From Pseudoxanthomonas daejeonensis (GTDB lineage: Bacteria; Pseudomonadota; Gammaproteobacteria; Xanthomonadales; Xanthomonadaceae): DNA of 64,000 nt. The translations under genes and the position numbers were made by a program. The notes beneath the pieces are model-generated. The model had not been told where the DNA came from. It searched no databases and saw only the letters and a program-made list of their open reading frames with translations. Shown here piece by piece: positions 22,225 to 31,763 of this stretch. Position 1 is the stretch's first letter; each line of letters opens with the position of its first letter. Location of the stretch: NCBI RefSeq assembly GCF_010093205.1, contig NZ_PDWN01000003.1:248001-312000 (forward strand). The letters run 5' to 3'.

Positions 22225-22385
22225 GGGGCGGGCTCCTGTAGCTGCGCCGCCACGCTCCGGTGGCGACTGAAGGGTTCACGGCATTATCCGGTGCATTGGG
22301 TGACGGGTCCGTGGCCGGTGGCAATCCATCGTTGAGGGGAGGCATTGGCCGGGGATCGGACCCGGCCATTGTGCGCCGGTGAAGC

Positions 22386-22434
22386 GTATGCCGGTTTGAG
22401 TATGCATGGAATGGTATGTATCATTGCGTCATAC
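22386..22434 (+). promoter_or_regulatory. Promoter and iterated operator of the VapBC-type pair
   Basis: A good sigma-70 promoter, TTGAGT (22396-22401), 17-bp spacer, TATCAT (22419-22424), is overlaid by three GTATG pentamers at 22386, 22400 and 22414. These sit exactly 14 bp apart, with an inverted copy CATAC at 22430-22434. The arrangement suggests cooperative binding by the AbrB-type antitoxin for autorepression. Sequence facts are direct; binding is inference. Confidence 0.65.
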
Positions 22435-22456
22435 CGATTCCTTCGTGGAGAGGCCC

Positions 22457-22657
22457 ATGGAAGCCATCGTCGCCGAGCGAGGCCAGATCACGCTGCCCAA
22501 GGCCGTGCGCGATGCGCTGGGCCTGACCAAGGGCAGCGTACTCAAGGTCGAGCTGGAGGGTAGCCGGATCGTGCTGCGCAAGAGCGTGGACGACGCGATC
22601 TCCCGGGTCCGTGGCCGCTTCGCGCTCGACGCGGCCGCACAGGCCGGCGAGGACTGA
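22457..22657 (+). CDS. AbrB/MazE-type antitoxin (VapB-like)
   Basis: 66-aa protein with an AbrB swapped-hairpin DNA-binding domain at the N-terminus (VAERGQITLPKAVRDALGLTKGS followed by LKVELEGSRIVLRKS). It has a short acidic/alanine tail that would bind the toxin. The ATG at 22457 follows GGAGAGG; an upstream ATG at 22406 would start within the promoter and is rejected. The stop is 6 bases before the PIN toxin start. Role: neutralises the toxin and represses the operon. Confidence 0.88.
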   Translation: MEAIVAERGQITLPKAVRDALGLTKGSVLKVELEGSRIVLRKSVDDAISRVRGRFALDAAAQAGED

Positions 22658-22663
22658 CGGCTG

Positions 22664-23062
22664 ATGATCGCCATCGACGCCCCGGTGCTGGTGGAGTTGC
22701 TGACCGACGGCCCGCAGGCCGACGCGGCCGAAGCCTGCCTGCGGCAATGCCTGGTCGGAGGGCGCGTGGTGGTCGCCGATGCGGCGCTGGCGGAGTTGTG
22801 CGCGCGCCTGAAGAACGGCGCCGAAGCACTGGGTGCGCTGGAAGAGATGGGCATCCACTTCAATGCGCTGGAGGCCAAGTCGGCGATACGCGCTGGCGAG
22901 ATGTGGCGCCGCCAGCGCCAGCGCGGCGACGAACCGCGGCCGATGGCCGGATTCCTCGTCGGCGCGCACGCCCTGCTGCAGTGCGATGCGCTGATCACTA
23001 CCGATGCGGCGTTCTATCGCGAGTATTTCAAGGGCCTGAAACTGGTCGTTCCCCAGGCCTGA
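22664..23062 (+). CDS. PIN-domain ribonuclease toxin (VapC-like)
   Basis: 132-aa PIN-domain protein, typical VapC size. Acidic metal-binding residues expected for the fold are visible: D5 in [14 protein letters not shown]44 in ALAELCAR, and D108/D113 in [16 protein letters not shown]. VapC toxins cleave tRNA or rRNA when the antitoxin is lost. It is preceded by its AbrB antitoxin with 6-base spacing. It ends only 37 bases before acnB, so acnB may be read in part from the toxin-antitoxin promoter. It lacks phage or transposon neighbours. Confidence 0.87.
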   Translation: MIAIDAPVLVELLTDGPQADAAEACLRQCLVGGRVVVADAALAELCARLKNGAEALGALEEMGIHFNALEAKSAIRAGEMWRRQRQRGDEPRPMAGFLVGAHALLQCDALITTDAAFYREYFKGLKLVVPQA

Positions 23063-23099
23063 CCCGTTCCTTTTTTGTTGGATCCCCCGGAGAGTTCCC

Positions 23100-25691
23100 A
23101 TGTTGGAAGCCTATCGCCACCACGCCGCCGAACGCGCCGCCCTCGGCATCCCGCCGCTGCCCCTGAGCGCGCCGCAGACCGCCGCCGTCATCGAGCTGCT
23201 GAAGAACCCACCGGCCGGCGAGGAGCAGTTCCTCGTCGACCTGATCACCCACCGCGTGCCCGCCGGCGTCGACGACGCCGCCAAGGTCAAGGCTTCGTAC
23301 CTGGCCGCACTGGCCTTCGGCAGCGAGAAGAACGCGCTGATCCCGCGCGAGCGCGCCACCGAGCTGCTGGGCACCATGCTCGGCGGTTACAACGTCTCGC
23401 CGCTGATCGAGCTGCTCGACGATGCCTCTGTTGGGGCCATCGCCGCCGACGGCCTGAAGAAGACCCTGCTGGTGTTCGACCAGTTCCATGACGTCGAAGA
23501 GAAGGCCAAGGCCGGCAACGCGAATGCGAAGGCCGTTCTGCAGAGCTGGGCCGACGCGGAATGGTTCACCAGCCGCCCGGAAGTGCCGCAGAGCCTGACG
23601 ATCACCGTGTTCAAGGTGCCGGGCGAGACCAACACCGACGACCTGTCGCCGGCGCCCGACGCGACCACCCGCCCGGACATCCCGCTGCACGCGCTGGCGA
23701 TGCTCAAGAACACGCGCGAAGGCGCGCCGTTCGTGCCGGAGGAAGACGGCAAGCGTGGCCCGATCGCTGAAATCCTGTCGCTGAAGGACAAGGGCCACCT
23801 GGTCGCCTATGTCGGCGACGTGGTCGGCACCGGTTCGTCGCGCAAGTCGGCGACCAACAGCGTGCTGTGGTTCACCGGCGAGGACATCCCGTTCATCCCG
23901 AACAAGCGTTTCGGTGGCGTCTGCCTGGGCAGCAAGATCGCCCCGATCTTCTACAACACCATGGAAGACGCCGGCGCGCTGCCGATCGAGCTGGACGTTT
24001 CGCAGATGGGCCACGGCGACGTGGTCGAGCTGCGCCCCTACGACGGCAAGGCGCTCAAGGACGGGCAGGTCATCGCGCAGTTCCAGGTCAAGTCCGAGGT
24101 CCTGTTCGACGAAGTGCGCGCCGGTGGCCGCATTCCGCTGATCGTCGGTCGCGGGCTGACCGCCAAGGCGCGCGAGTCGCTGGGCCTGCCGGCCTCGGAC
24201 CTGTTCCGCCTGCCGCAGCAGCCGGTCGACAGCGGCAAGGGCTTCTCGCTCGCCCAGAAGATGGTCGGCCGTGCCTGCGGCTTGGCCGAAGGGCAGGGCG
24301 TGCGCCCGGGCGCCTACTGCGAGCCGAAGATGACCTCGGTCGGTTCGCAGGACACCACCGGCCCGATGACCCGCGACGAACTGAAGGACCTGGCCTGCCT
24401 GGGCTTCTCGGCCGACCTGGTGATGCAGTCGTTCTGCCACACCGCCGCGTACCCGAAGCCGGTGGACGTGAAGACCCACCACACCCTGCCGGAGTTCATC
24501 TCCACCCGCGGCGGCATCTCGCTGCGTCCGGGCGATGGCGTGATCCACAGCTGGCTCAATCGCATGCTGCTGCCTGACACCGTCGGCACCGGTGGCGACT
24601 CGCACACCCGCTTCCCGGTGGGCATCTCGTTCCCGGCCGGTTCCGGCCTGGTTGCGTTTGCCGCGGCCACCGGCGTGATGCCGCTGGACATGCCCGAGAG
24701 CGTGCTGGTCCGTTTCAAGGGCCAGATGCAGCCGGGCGTGACCCTGCGCGACCTGGTCAACGCGATTCCGCTTTACGCGATCAAGGCCGGCCTTCTGACC
24801 GTGGCAAAGGCCGGCAAGAAGAACATCTTCTCCGGCCGCATCCTGGAAATCGAAGGCCTGCCGCAGCTGAAGGTCGAGCAGGCGTTCGAGCTGTCCGACG
24901 CCTCGGCCGAGCGTTCGGCCGCCGGCTGCACGGTGCGCCTGGACAAGGAGCCGATCATCGAATACCTCACCAGCAACATCACGCTGCTGAAGTGGATGAT
25001 CGCCGAGGGCTATGCCGACGCCCGTTCGCTGGCCCGCCGCATCAAGAAGATGGAAGAGTGGCTTGCCAACCCGCAGCTGCTCGAGCCTGATGCCGACGCC
25101 GAGTACGCCGCGGTCATCGAGATCGACCTGGCCGACGTGCATGAGCCGATCGTGGCCTGCCCGAACGACCCGGACGACGTGAAGACCCTGTCCGACGTCG
25201 CCGGTGCGGCGATCGACGAGGTGTTCATCGGGTCGTGCATGACCAACATCGGCCACTTCCGCGCCGCGGCCAAGCTGCTGGAAGGCAAGCGCGACATCCC
25301 GACCCGCCTGTGGGTCGCGCCCCCGACCAAGATGGACGCGTCGGAGCTGACCAAGGAAGGCCACTACGGCACCTTCGGCACCGCCGGCGCGCGCATGGAG
25401 ATGCCGGGCTGCTCGCTGTGCATGGGCAACCAGGCGCAGGTGCGCGAGGGCGCGACCGTGTTCTCGACCTCGACCCGCAACTTCCCCAACCGCCTGGGCC
25501 GCAACTCCAACGTCTACCTGGGCTCGGCGGAACTGGCGGCGATCTGCTCGCGCCTGGGCCGGATCCCGAGCAAGGCCGAGTACATGGCCGACATCGGCGT
25601 GCTGGATGCCAGCGGCAACGAGATCTACCGCTACATGAACTTCGACCAGATCGAGGAGTACCAGGACGTGGCGAAGACCGTCGCGGCCTGA
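23100..25691 (+). CDS. acnB: Aconitate hydratase B
   Basis: Main TCA-cycle aconitase of gammaproteobacteria, 863 aa; also an mRNA-binding apoprotein in E. coli. It has the AcnB order, with a HEAT-like N-terminal domain (about 1-160) and then the swivel domain ([35 protein letters not shown]). The cluster-bearing core has cysteines C713 ([12 protein letters not shown]) and C771/C774 ([11 protein letters not shown]), within 2-3 residues of the E. coli positions. The ATG at 23100 follows GGAGAG. A strong terminator follows. Confidence 0.97.
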   Translation: MLEAYRHHAAERAALGIPPLPLSAPQTAAVIELLKNPPAGEEQFLVDLITHRVPAGVDDAAKVKASYLAALAFGSEKNALIPRERATELLGTMLGGYNVSPLIELLDDASVGAIAADGLKKTLLVFDQFHDVEEKAKAGNANAKAVLQSWADAEWFTSRPEVPQSLTITVFKVPGETNTDDLSPAPDATTRPDIPLHALAMLKNTREGAPFVPEEDGKRGPIAEILSLKDKGHLVAYVGDVVGTGSSRKSATNSVLWFTGEDIPFIPNKRFGGVCLGSKIAPIFYNTMEDAGALPIELDVSQMGHGDVVELRPYDGKALKDGQVIAQFQVKSEVLFDEVRAGGRIPLIVGRGLTAKARESLGLPASDLFRLPQQPVDSGKGFSLAQKMVGRACGLAEGQGVRPGAYCEPKMTSVGSQDTTGPMTRDELKDLACLGFSADLVMQSFCHTAAYPKPVDVKTHHTLPEFISTRGGISLRPGDGVIHSWLNRMLLPDTVGTGGDSHTRFPVGISFPAGSGLVAFAAATGVMPLDMPESVLVRFKGQMQPGVTLRDLVNAIPLYAIKAGLLTVAKAGKKNIFSGRILEIEGLPQLKVEQAFELSDASAERSAAGCTVRLDKEPIIEYLTSNITLLKWMIAEGYADARSLARRIKKMEEWLANPQLLEPDADAEYAAVIEIDLADVHEPIVACPNDPDDVKTLSDVAGAAIDEVFIGSCMTNIGHFRAAAKLLEGKRDIPTRLWVAPPTKMDASELTKEGHYGTFGTAGARMEMPGCSLCMGNQAQVREGATVFSTSTRNFPNRLGRNSNVYLGSAELAAICSRLGRIPSKAEYMADIGVLDASGNEIYRYMNFDQIEEYQDVAKTVAA

Positions 25692-25715
25692 CGCATCTGA
25701 ATCAACGGAAAACTG

Positions 25716-25744
25716 AAAGGCCCGGCCATGCGCCGGGCTTTTTT
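25716..25744 (+). terminator. Rho-independent terminator of acnB
   Basis: GCCCGG (25720-25725) pairs with CCGGGC (25733-25738), followed by TTTTTT (25739-25744). It also separates acnB from the convergent 1069-aa gene. Confidence 0.88.
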
Positions 25745-25761
25745 GTGCAGCGACGCCAAGA

Positions 25762-28700
25762 TCAGATCCGCAGCACGCCGACGAAGTTCTGCAGCCACTC
25801 GCCCAGGTTCGGGGTCAGCGTGGCCGCCAGCATCAGCAGCAGGACCAGCAGCTTGGCCCCGAGGATCCGCATCAGGTCCATCAGCGACACGTGTTGCGCA
25901 TCCTTGGTGAACATCTGCCCGATCAGCGGTGCGCGTTCCAGCGAGATCGACAGCCAGGCGCTGACCGCGAAGGCCAACGTCATCGAGCCCAGCGCCACCG
26001 CGCTCTGTTCCCACTCCAGCGCGAACGGGAACACCTCCTGCATCGCCAGCAACACCACCGGCGCAGCGAACGCGGCCCACAGGCAGCTGCGCACGCAGGT
26101 CAGGCCGAACTTCATTTCGGCCGCCGTCTGGTCACGCCAGCGAGCCAGGCGTGCGCGCTGGTCGGTCGATGCGATCGCGGCCTGGACATCGGCCGGATCG
26201 GGCACCGGCCAAGGGTCGTCGCCACGCTCCAGCGCCAGCCAGTCCTCGTCGTGGAACACTGCGGCCAGCGGCGAGCGCGGCGACATGCCCAGCCAGTGCG
26301 GATTGGGCCAGTCGGCGGGGAGGGCGCCATCGGGCAGGCGTTCGATCACGTGGTCGCGCAGGTCGCGGCCCAGGCGGACCAGTCGGCCGTTCTGCAGCAA
26401 TGCCTGCGACAGGAAGAACACGCCCAGTCCGAGCAGTGCCAGGGCGAGCGCGCCTGGCATGCGCGCGCCGTCGACCGCTTCGGGCATCCGGCTGCCCCAG
26501 TAGGCCAGTGGCGCCAGCACCGCGGCGATGGCCAGCAGGATCGAACTGAAGGTGTAGCGGCGGCTCAGGTAGCGGCCGGCATCGAACTCCGCCGGCGCAT
26601 GCCGCAGGTGGATCGCGCAGCGCCGGTTCCAGGCGCGCAGCCGGGTCATCACCAGCCCGGCGAACCACAGGTACAGGGCGAACATCGCCCACAGGGTGAC
26701 CCGGTCGCGGCCGTGGATCAGGTCGAGCGCGCCGCGCATGGCGCCGCGGAACTGCTCGGTCAGCAACAGGTGGCCCCAGCGCACCGCGAACAGCAGCAGA
26801 GTGGCCAGCGCGAGCAGCGCCAGCAGCGCGCAGGCCAGCGAGGGGGCGCTGTACGCAGGACGGCCGGCCGCCGATGCCAGTCGCGAAGCGTGGCCCTCGG
26901 TGCCGCCCCGCAGCAGCCGGTCCAGCCGCCACCCGGTCTCGCGCAGCGCATAGCGCACCGGCGGCAGCACCGTGCGCCCGGGACGCGAGGACAGCATCAA
27001 CCACAGGCTGGCGATCAGCGCCAGGCTGGACGCGGCGACCAGCATCGGCAGCACCAGGTTGAGCGAGAGCACGCGGAAGTCGGCGGCGATGAGGGTGCTG
27101 CGTGCGCGGGCCCGCCAGGTGCCGGTGTTTTGGGTCGCGCTGGATCCGGGCACCGCAGGCGCATCGTCGAGCCGCATGTAGGTGTCAGGTTCCAGGCCCT
27201 GGATTCCGGCCAGCGTGACCACGCTCAGCGGCGAACGATTGCGACCACCGGGGGCCGGCACCATGTCTTCCGTCGCCTGCGTTCCCGTGGCCTGGGGCGC
27301 AAGCAGTTCCTGGCTGGCACGGAACAGGTTGGCCGCATAGTCGGTCGGGAAGGCGAAGATGCGCCGGGTTCCGGGCACGATCTCGCGCTCACCGGCGCCC
27401 TCGCGCGGGCGCTGGCATTCGGTGCGATAGCGGCGCCTGCCTTCGACCACGTCCACGTAGCAGGCCTGCATGCGGCCGTTGGCGACCATCAGGGTGCCGC
27501 GGTTGGCGCGCCGGTACTCGGGATGGGTGAGCAGGTGGTCACCTTCCAGCGCCACCGGTATCGCCCCCGGCACCGAGCGTCGCACCACCGCGAGCATGAA
27601 CAGCCGGTCGCGCACATCGGTGGCCACCACCATCACCGCGCGCGGCCGCACGTAGACGTTCAAGGCGTCCATCAGCTGTTGCAGGCTCAGTTCGTCCGAG
27701 CGCGTGCTCAGCTGCGGCTGGTAGACCGGCGGCAGATCCAGGCTGGCGCCGGCGTCGCGCATGTCCAGCTCGAGGAAACGGCGGGTGACCAGTTGCGGAT
27801 TCTTCGCTGCCTCGCGATCGAGATTGGCGTGTTCGGCACGGATCGCGGAAATATTCTGCGGGAACTGCAGGTAGGTCGGTTGCGGGCTGCCGGCGCAGGT
27901 CGGAGCCTTTTCGCCCATCGCTTCGGCGGCGGCGCGCTCGCCACCCAGCTGGGTGCGGGTCTCCTGGGTGCCCTGGCCGAATGCGGACTCTTCGGTCAGC
28001 ACCACCACCTCGCCCGGGCAGATGCCATGCACGACTTCCAGGTAGGCGAACAGGTGGGCCATCTGCGCCAGCTGGTCCCACTGGGCGAAGGTGCGGTAAC
28101 GGACCGAATATCGACCCGCCGGATCATCCTGCTCGATCAGCCGGTTGCTGGCGACCGTCGCCGACGGGCTCATCAGGTCAAGGTGCAGCCCGGCCTGCTG
28201 GGCGATGCTTGAAATCGAAGCCAGCGATCCGGAGAAGGTGGGGCCGAGCACCGCCACGCGCGCGGCGTCACCAGGTTCGGCAGGAGCGCCGGTCATGCAT
28301 GCGGCGCCGCCATCGTGCCTGCGCGGCCGCTCGCCGCCGGCGTTGAGCGCGATGGCCTGGCGCACGGCCCGGCACAATGCCAGCCGCTGCACGCCGAAGG
28401 TCGGTGATTCGCCCACCAGGTAGAGGACGAAGTAGCGCGTGCGCGGTCCCGCATTTTCGGGATCGCGCCAGGCATCGTTGCGGAACACGAGGACGCCGGG
28501 CGTGCTGCGGAATGGTCGCGGCGGCGGCCCGTCGCTTTTTTCGGCCACGACCGGCCAGGGCATCGCATGGCCCTGCAGCACGTAGCCGCCGAACTGGAAG
28601 CTTCGCACCAGCGTGGCCACTTCGATGTCGAACGAACGCCCCAGCCGCGACTCGACCGGGTCGGGCAGGGTGGCCACCGCGGCCTGCCAGTAGGCGCCGG

Positions 28701-28971
28701 TGCGCGCACTCACGCCGGGGAGCGGATCGAACACGTCGCGCACTGCCGCCGAATCGACCAGTACGCCTTCGCCGCGCGCAGCCGGATCCGGTTCGACCGC
28801 CGCTTCCACGCCGGGCGGTGCGGGCGGTGCGGGCAGGGCCACGGTGGCATCGGCGCGCGCGTGCAGGCCCAGTGCCAGCACGGGCACCAGCAGCAGGCCG
28901 GCCACTGTGCCTTTCGCGCGCGCGCGGCATGCGGCCCATGCTCGGCCGGCGACGCCGGTCACCGCCTCCAT
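25762..28971 (-). CDS. Membrane protein with periplasmic-binding-protein-like sensor domain
   Basis: 1069-aa protein I cannot assign to a named family. A signal or anchor segment (about 20-42) leads to a large probably periplasmic region (about 45-630). Within it, residues about 237-340 look like a type 1 periplasmic binding fold of the LivJ/receptor kind (VAVLGPTFSGSLASISSIAQQAGL, then MSPSATVASNRL, RYRTFAQWDQL and VVVLTEESAFGQGTQ). The rest of the fold extends to about 550. The C-terminal half has about eight hydrophobic segments (near 636-660, 710-730, 757-777, 807-825, 838-858, 958-978, 990-1010, 1037-1053). No kinase, GGDEF, ATPase or transporter motif is seen. The ATG at 28971 follows GAGGAGAGG. 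It lies 42 bases after the triple-enzyme gene on the same strand, so a two-gene operon is likely, with sensing, anchoring or immunity as the guessed role. Confidence 0.6.
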   Translation of the reverse strand: MEAVTGVAGRAWAACRARAKGTVAGLLLVPVLALGLHARADATVALPAPPAPPGVEAAVEPDPAARGEGVLVDSAAVRDVFDPLPGVSARTGAYWQAAVATLPDPVESRLGRSFDIEVATLVRSFQFGGYVLQGHAMPWPVVAEKSDGPPPRPFRSTPGVLVFRNDAWRDPENAGPRTRYFVLYLVGESPTFGVQRLALCRAVRQAIALNAGGERPRRHDGGAACMTGAPAEPGDAARVAVLGPTFSGSLASISSIAQQAGLHLDLMSPSATVASNRLIEQDDPAGRYSVRYRTFAQWDQLAQMAHLFAYLEVVHGICPGEVVVLTEESAFGQGTQETRTQLGGERAAAEAMGEKAPTCAGSPQPTYLQFPQNISAIRAEHANLDREAAKNPQLVTRRFLELDMRDAGASLDLPPVYQPQLSTRSDELSLQQLMDALNVYVRPRAVMVVATDVRDRLFMLAVVRRSVPGAIPVALEGDHLLTHPEYRRANRGTLMVANGRMQACYVDVVEGRRRYRTECQRPREGAGEREIVPGTRRIFAFPTDYAANLFRASQELLAPQATGTQATEDMVPAPGGRNRSPLSVVTLAGIQGLEPDTYMRLDDAPAVPGSSATQNTGTWRARARSTLIAADFRVLSLNLVLPMLVAASSLALIASLWLMLSSRPGRTVLPPVRYALRETGWRLDRLLRGGTEGHASRLASAAGRPAYSAPSLACALLALLALATLLLFAVRWGHLLLTEQFRGAMRGALDLIHGRDRVTLWAMFALYLWFAGLVMTRLRAWNRRCAIHLRHAPAEFDAGRYLSRRYTFSSILLAIAAVLAPLAYWGSRMPEAVDGARMPGALALALLGLGVFFLSQALLQNGRLVRLGRDLRDHVIERLPDGALPADWPNPHWLGMSPRSPLAAVFHDEDWLALERGDDPWPVPDPADVQAAIASTDQRARLARWRDQTAAEMKFGLTCVRSCLWAAFAAPVVLLAMQEVFPFALEWEQSAVALGSMTLAFAVSAWLSISLERAPLIGQMFTKDAQHVSLMDLMRILGAKLLVLLLMLAATLTPNLGEWLQNFVGVLRI

Positions 28972-29013
28972 CTCGCCTCTCCTCGTTCCAGCCGGCGGGC
29001 GCGAGGCGCCCGC

Positions 29014-31677
29014 TCAGGCCTTGTGGATCAGGTCGAACACCAGCCGCTGCAGCGCCTTGTCGTCGTCCAGGCTGCCGTGGGTGGTGGCCTCGGTCGAACG
29101 GCTGGAACTGCCGTCGATTGCCGTGGCGCTGGGCAACCGGGCGATGTCCGAATGCGGGCTGGCCACCGCCATCATCTGCGCGCCCCACGGCAGGGTGGCG
29201 CGAGCCGGCACCAGGTCGCGCTCCAGGCCCAGGATCGGCGTCTCCTTCTTGTCCTCGAACGAGCGCGAGACCAGGTACAGCAGCGAATGGCCGTAGGGCT
29301 TGCAGGTCGGGTCGGCGCGCTCGGCCGCATCGGTCAGGTGCGCCACCAACAGCTTGGTCCCGGTCTTCAGTACCGCCTTGCCCAGGGTGCGGTCGAACTC
29401 GTCGACCCGCACCGCCGGCGCGATCAGGCTGACCGAGCGCAGGTCGAAACCGGCCTGGATGGCCGCCGCGCCCAGGTGCGAATGGAGGATGCCGCCGGCC
29501 GAGTGTCCGATCAGGTGCAGCCGGATCTTCGGCAACCCGTATTCCTTGCCCTTGGCCTTGTACAGGTTGAACAGCATGCGCACGCCCGACCCGGGGTTGC
29601 TGCTGATCCGGGCCGCGTTCTCCTTCATTTCGCTCCACAGCGGACGACCCAGCGGGCGGGCGATACCTTCCACGCGCTGGTTCCACCATTCCTTCCAGTT
29701 GTCCTTGACCTTCTGCCACGCGCCGGATGCGCGCGCCTCGTCCGGTGCGATCTTGTCCTCGATCATGTTGGTGACGGTCTTGATCGCGCCGGTTTCCCAC
29801 ATCAGGAACACCGGGAAGATCTTCTCGTCATAGAGTTTCGGTACCCACAGCTTGGCCGACTGGGCCGCCGCGTCCTCGTTGTTGAGGCCGCCGTGGGCGT
29901 AGATGGCGATGTCCACCGCCTGGTTGGCGCGCATGCCCCACTTGCGGCAGGCCTCCTTGAGGTGGATGCGCAACAGCGCGTCCACGTCCGATTCCTGGGT
30001 GCGGAACTGGCCGCGCTGGCTCAGCTTGCCGTTGTTCTCCATGTTGATGATGAACGGGCTCAGCTCGTGCGCGGCCAGGATCGGATTGCTGGAAACCACG
30101 CCCTTGCCGCTGGTATCGATGCGCAGCGAGGTCGCATCGGCGATCGCCTCGTGCTCGGCGGTGACCACGCCCAGCTGCGCGACCCAGCAGTCCATCGCGT
30201 TCTCCAGCCAGTCGCTGTAGCGCAGCACCGCCAGTCCACTCTTGCCCCAGACATTGCCCCAGGAGTTGTGGACGATGAAACCGTCGCGCGTGTAGCCGAC
30301 GATGGCGAATGCATGCCCGCCGTCGGGGCTGCCGGTCTTGCGCTTGATCACCGGCAGGTCGGCCGGGTCTTCCGGTCGCGGCACCGGCTGGTCGAGCAGG
30401 AGTTCTTCCCAGCCGCCATGGGTGAAGGCGCTGGCGTACAGCGCGCCGACCTGGTCGATGGCCACGTGCATGTCGCGCAGCGAGCGTGGGTCCAGGCGGT
30501 AGTACGCGCCGAGCGGGCGCTTGATCGCGTCGGTCCACCAGTCCTCGCTCGCCGCCTGCTTGGGCACCGGCATGTCCATCTTCGGCCACAGCCGCGCGCT
30601 GCTGGCGCCATGGCGCAGCCAGCCCTTGAGCGCGCCGCGCAGCGAGGAGCCGGAGTCGGCCTCCGGACCGCCGTCGTCGTTCTCGGCCCACTCGTCGTAG
30701 CGGCGCGCCATGCTGTAGAGCATGAACGGCGACATCGACTCGACATGGCGGCCGGCGCGTACCAGCAGGTACTCGATCACCACCGCCAGCGAATAGCCGG
30801 TGCAGGCGCTGGTCATGCCCTGGTCGAGCATGGGCCGCACGTCCGGCGGATAGCGCACGTCCTGTGGCGCTGATGAGACCGGCGGCTGGTACTCCCAGTC
30901 GCGCAGGTCGACCGAGTCCGGCCGCACGTTGAAGACGCGGCTGGTGCGCTTGCGCGCGGTGCCCACGGCGGTCAGCTCGAGCATTTCCAGCGGCGCCATC
31001 TCCGGCCGGCCGGGTGCGACCAGCGAACGGGGCGAGGCTTTCTTCGCGGCGCCCGCGCCAGCGCGGCGCCCGCCGCGCACCGGCGCGGCCGCGTGCCGCG
31101 CGTAAGCGGCAGCCATTTTTTCGTCGTAGCGGTTCTGCCGATAACCGGGGCCGTTATAGAGGCTGGCGAACTTGGCCCAGTCCTTGCGGCGCAGCGGCAC
31201 GATCAGCGGCGAGCCGGGTCGAGCCAGCAGGCTCGCGAACGCTTCCAGTTGTCCGTCGGCGCCACCGGCATTGCACTCCACGAAGCGCCCGACGCTGTCG
31301 AAACCGCACAGCGCGTAATTGAAGCCCATGATCTGGAACGCGCCCCAGCTGGCCGACTGCATCGCCGCGGCCGGGTCCAGCGCGGCGGCCTTGTCCAGCC
31401 GCTTCCATTCGCCGGCCAGCGAGCCCGAGTACTGGCGCCGGTCCCACTTGGGATAGCTGATGTTCGGATGGCTGGCGCTGTACCGCCCCGCGGTGAGCCT
31501 GTGGAAGATGTGGCCCTCGAACAGGATCTTCGGCCGGCGATCGGGTGCGGGCAGGAAGCCGCTGCCGCTGGATTCGACCTCGGCGATGGCTTTCAGGGCG
31601 GGCAGTTCGACCTGGAGGCGGGCCGCCAGCTGCTTCCACATCGCATCGCTGACGCTGCGCTTGATATCCGTGTCCAT
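29014..31677 (-). CDS. Muramidase / papain-like protease / alpha-beta hydrolase fusion
   Basis: 887-aa protein joining three hydrolase domains. (1) About 10-195: N-acetylmuramidase of the DUF3380 endolysin type, with candidate catalytic glutamates E33/E35 (IAEVESSGSGF), ILFEGHIFHRL and SASWGAFQIMGFNY. (2) About 245-500: papain-like C1 peptidase with oxyanion Q286, nucleophile C292 (QGMTSACTGYS), H455 (GGHAFAIVGY) and N471 (VHNSWGNVWG). (3) About 585-830: alpha/beta-hydrolase with IYAHGGLNN (oxyanion side), nucleophile S726 in HLIGHSAGG and possible H797. A basic Ala/Gly/Lys linker (200-220) separates 1 and 2. No signal peptide or membrane segment is seen. The ATG at 31677 follows GTGGAG. Each domain is recognised; the combined function (attack on cell wall, protein and lipid or ester) is inference. 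Confidence 0.72.
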   Translation of the reverse strand: MDTDIKRSVSDAMWKQLAARLQVELPALKAIAEVESSGSGFLPAPDRRPKILFEGHIFHRLTAGRYSASHPNISYPKWDRRQYSGSLAGEWKRLDKAAALDPAAAMQSASWGAFQIMGFNYALCGFDSVGRFVECNAGGADGQLEAFASLLARPGSPLIVPLRRKDWAKFASLYNGPGYRQNRYDEKMAAAYARHAAAPVRGGRRAGAGAAKKASPRSLVAPGRPEMAPLEMLELTAVGTARKRTSRVFNVRPDSVDLRDWEYQPPVSSAPQDVRYPPDVRPMLDQGMTSACTGYSLAVVIEYLLVRAGRHVESMSPFMLYSMARRYDEWAENDDGGPEADSGSSLRGALKGWLRHGASSARLWPKMDMPVPKQAASEDWWTDAIKRPLGAYYRLDPRSLRDMHVAIDQVGALYASAFTHGGWEELLLDQPVPRPEDPADLPVIKRKTGSPDGGHAFAIVGYTRDGFIVHNSWGNVWGKSGLAVLRYSDWLENAMDCWVAQLGVVTAEHEAIADATSLRIDTSGKGVVSSNPILAAHELSPFIINMENNGKLSQRGQFRTQESDVDALLRIHLKEACRKWGMRANQAVDIAIYAHGGLNNEDAAAQSAKLWVPKLYDEKIFPVFLMWETGAIKTVTNMIEDKIAPDEARASGAWQKVKDNWKEWWNQRVEGIARPLGRPLWSEMKENAARISSNPGSGVRMLFNLYKAKGKEYGLPKIRLHLIGHSAGGILHSHLGAAAIQAGFDLRSVSLIAPAVRVDEFDRTLGKAVLKTGTKLLVAHLTDAAERADPTCKPYGHSLLYLVSRSFEDKKETPILGLERDLVPARATLPWGAQMMAVASPHSDIARLPSATAIDGSSSRSTEATTHGSLDDDKALQRLVFDLIHKA

Positions 31678-31763
31678 GCGGGCTCCACTCCATGACAGGT
31701 GACTACGAGGACAACGCAGGCGGGCCGTGGCTCAGGACACCGGTCGCCGCTTTCGTGAGCGGT

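Noticed and set aside
22664-23062. Toxin-antitoxin pair as a remnant of a mobile element
   Set aside because: No transposase, integrase, direct repeats or composition shift flank the pair.
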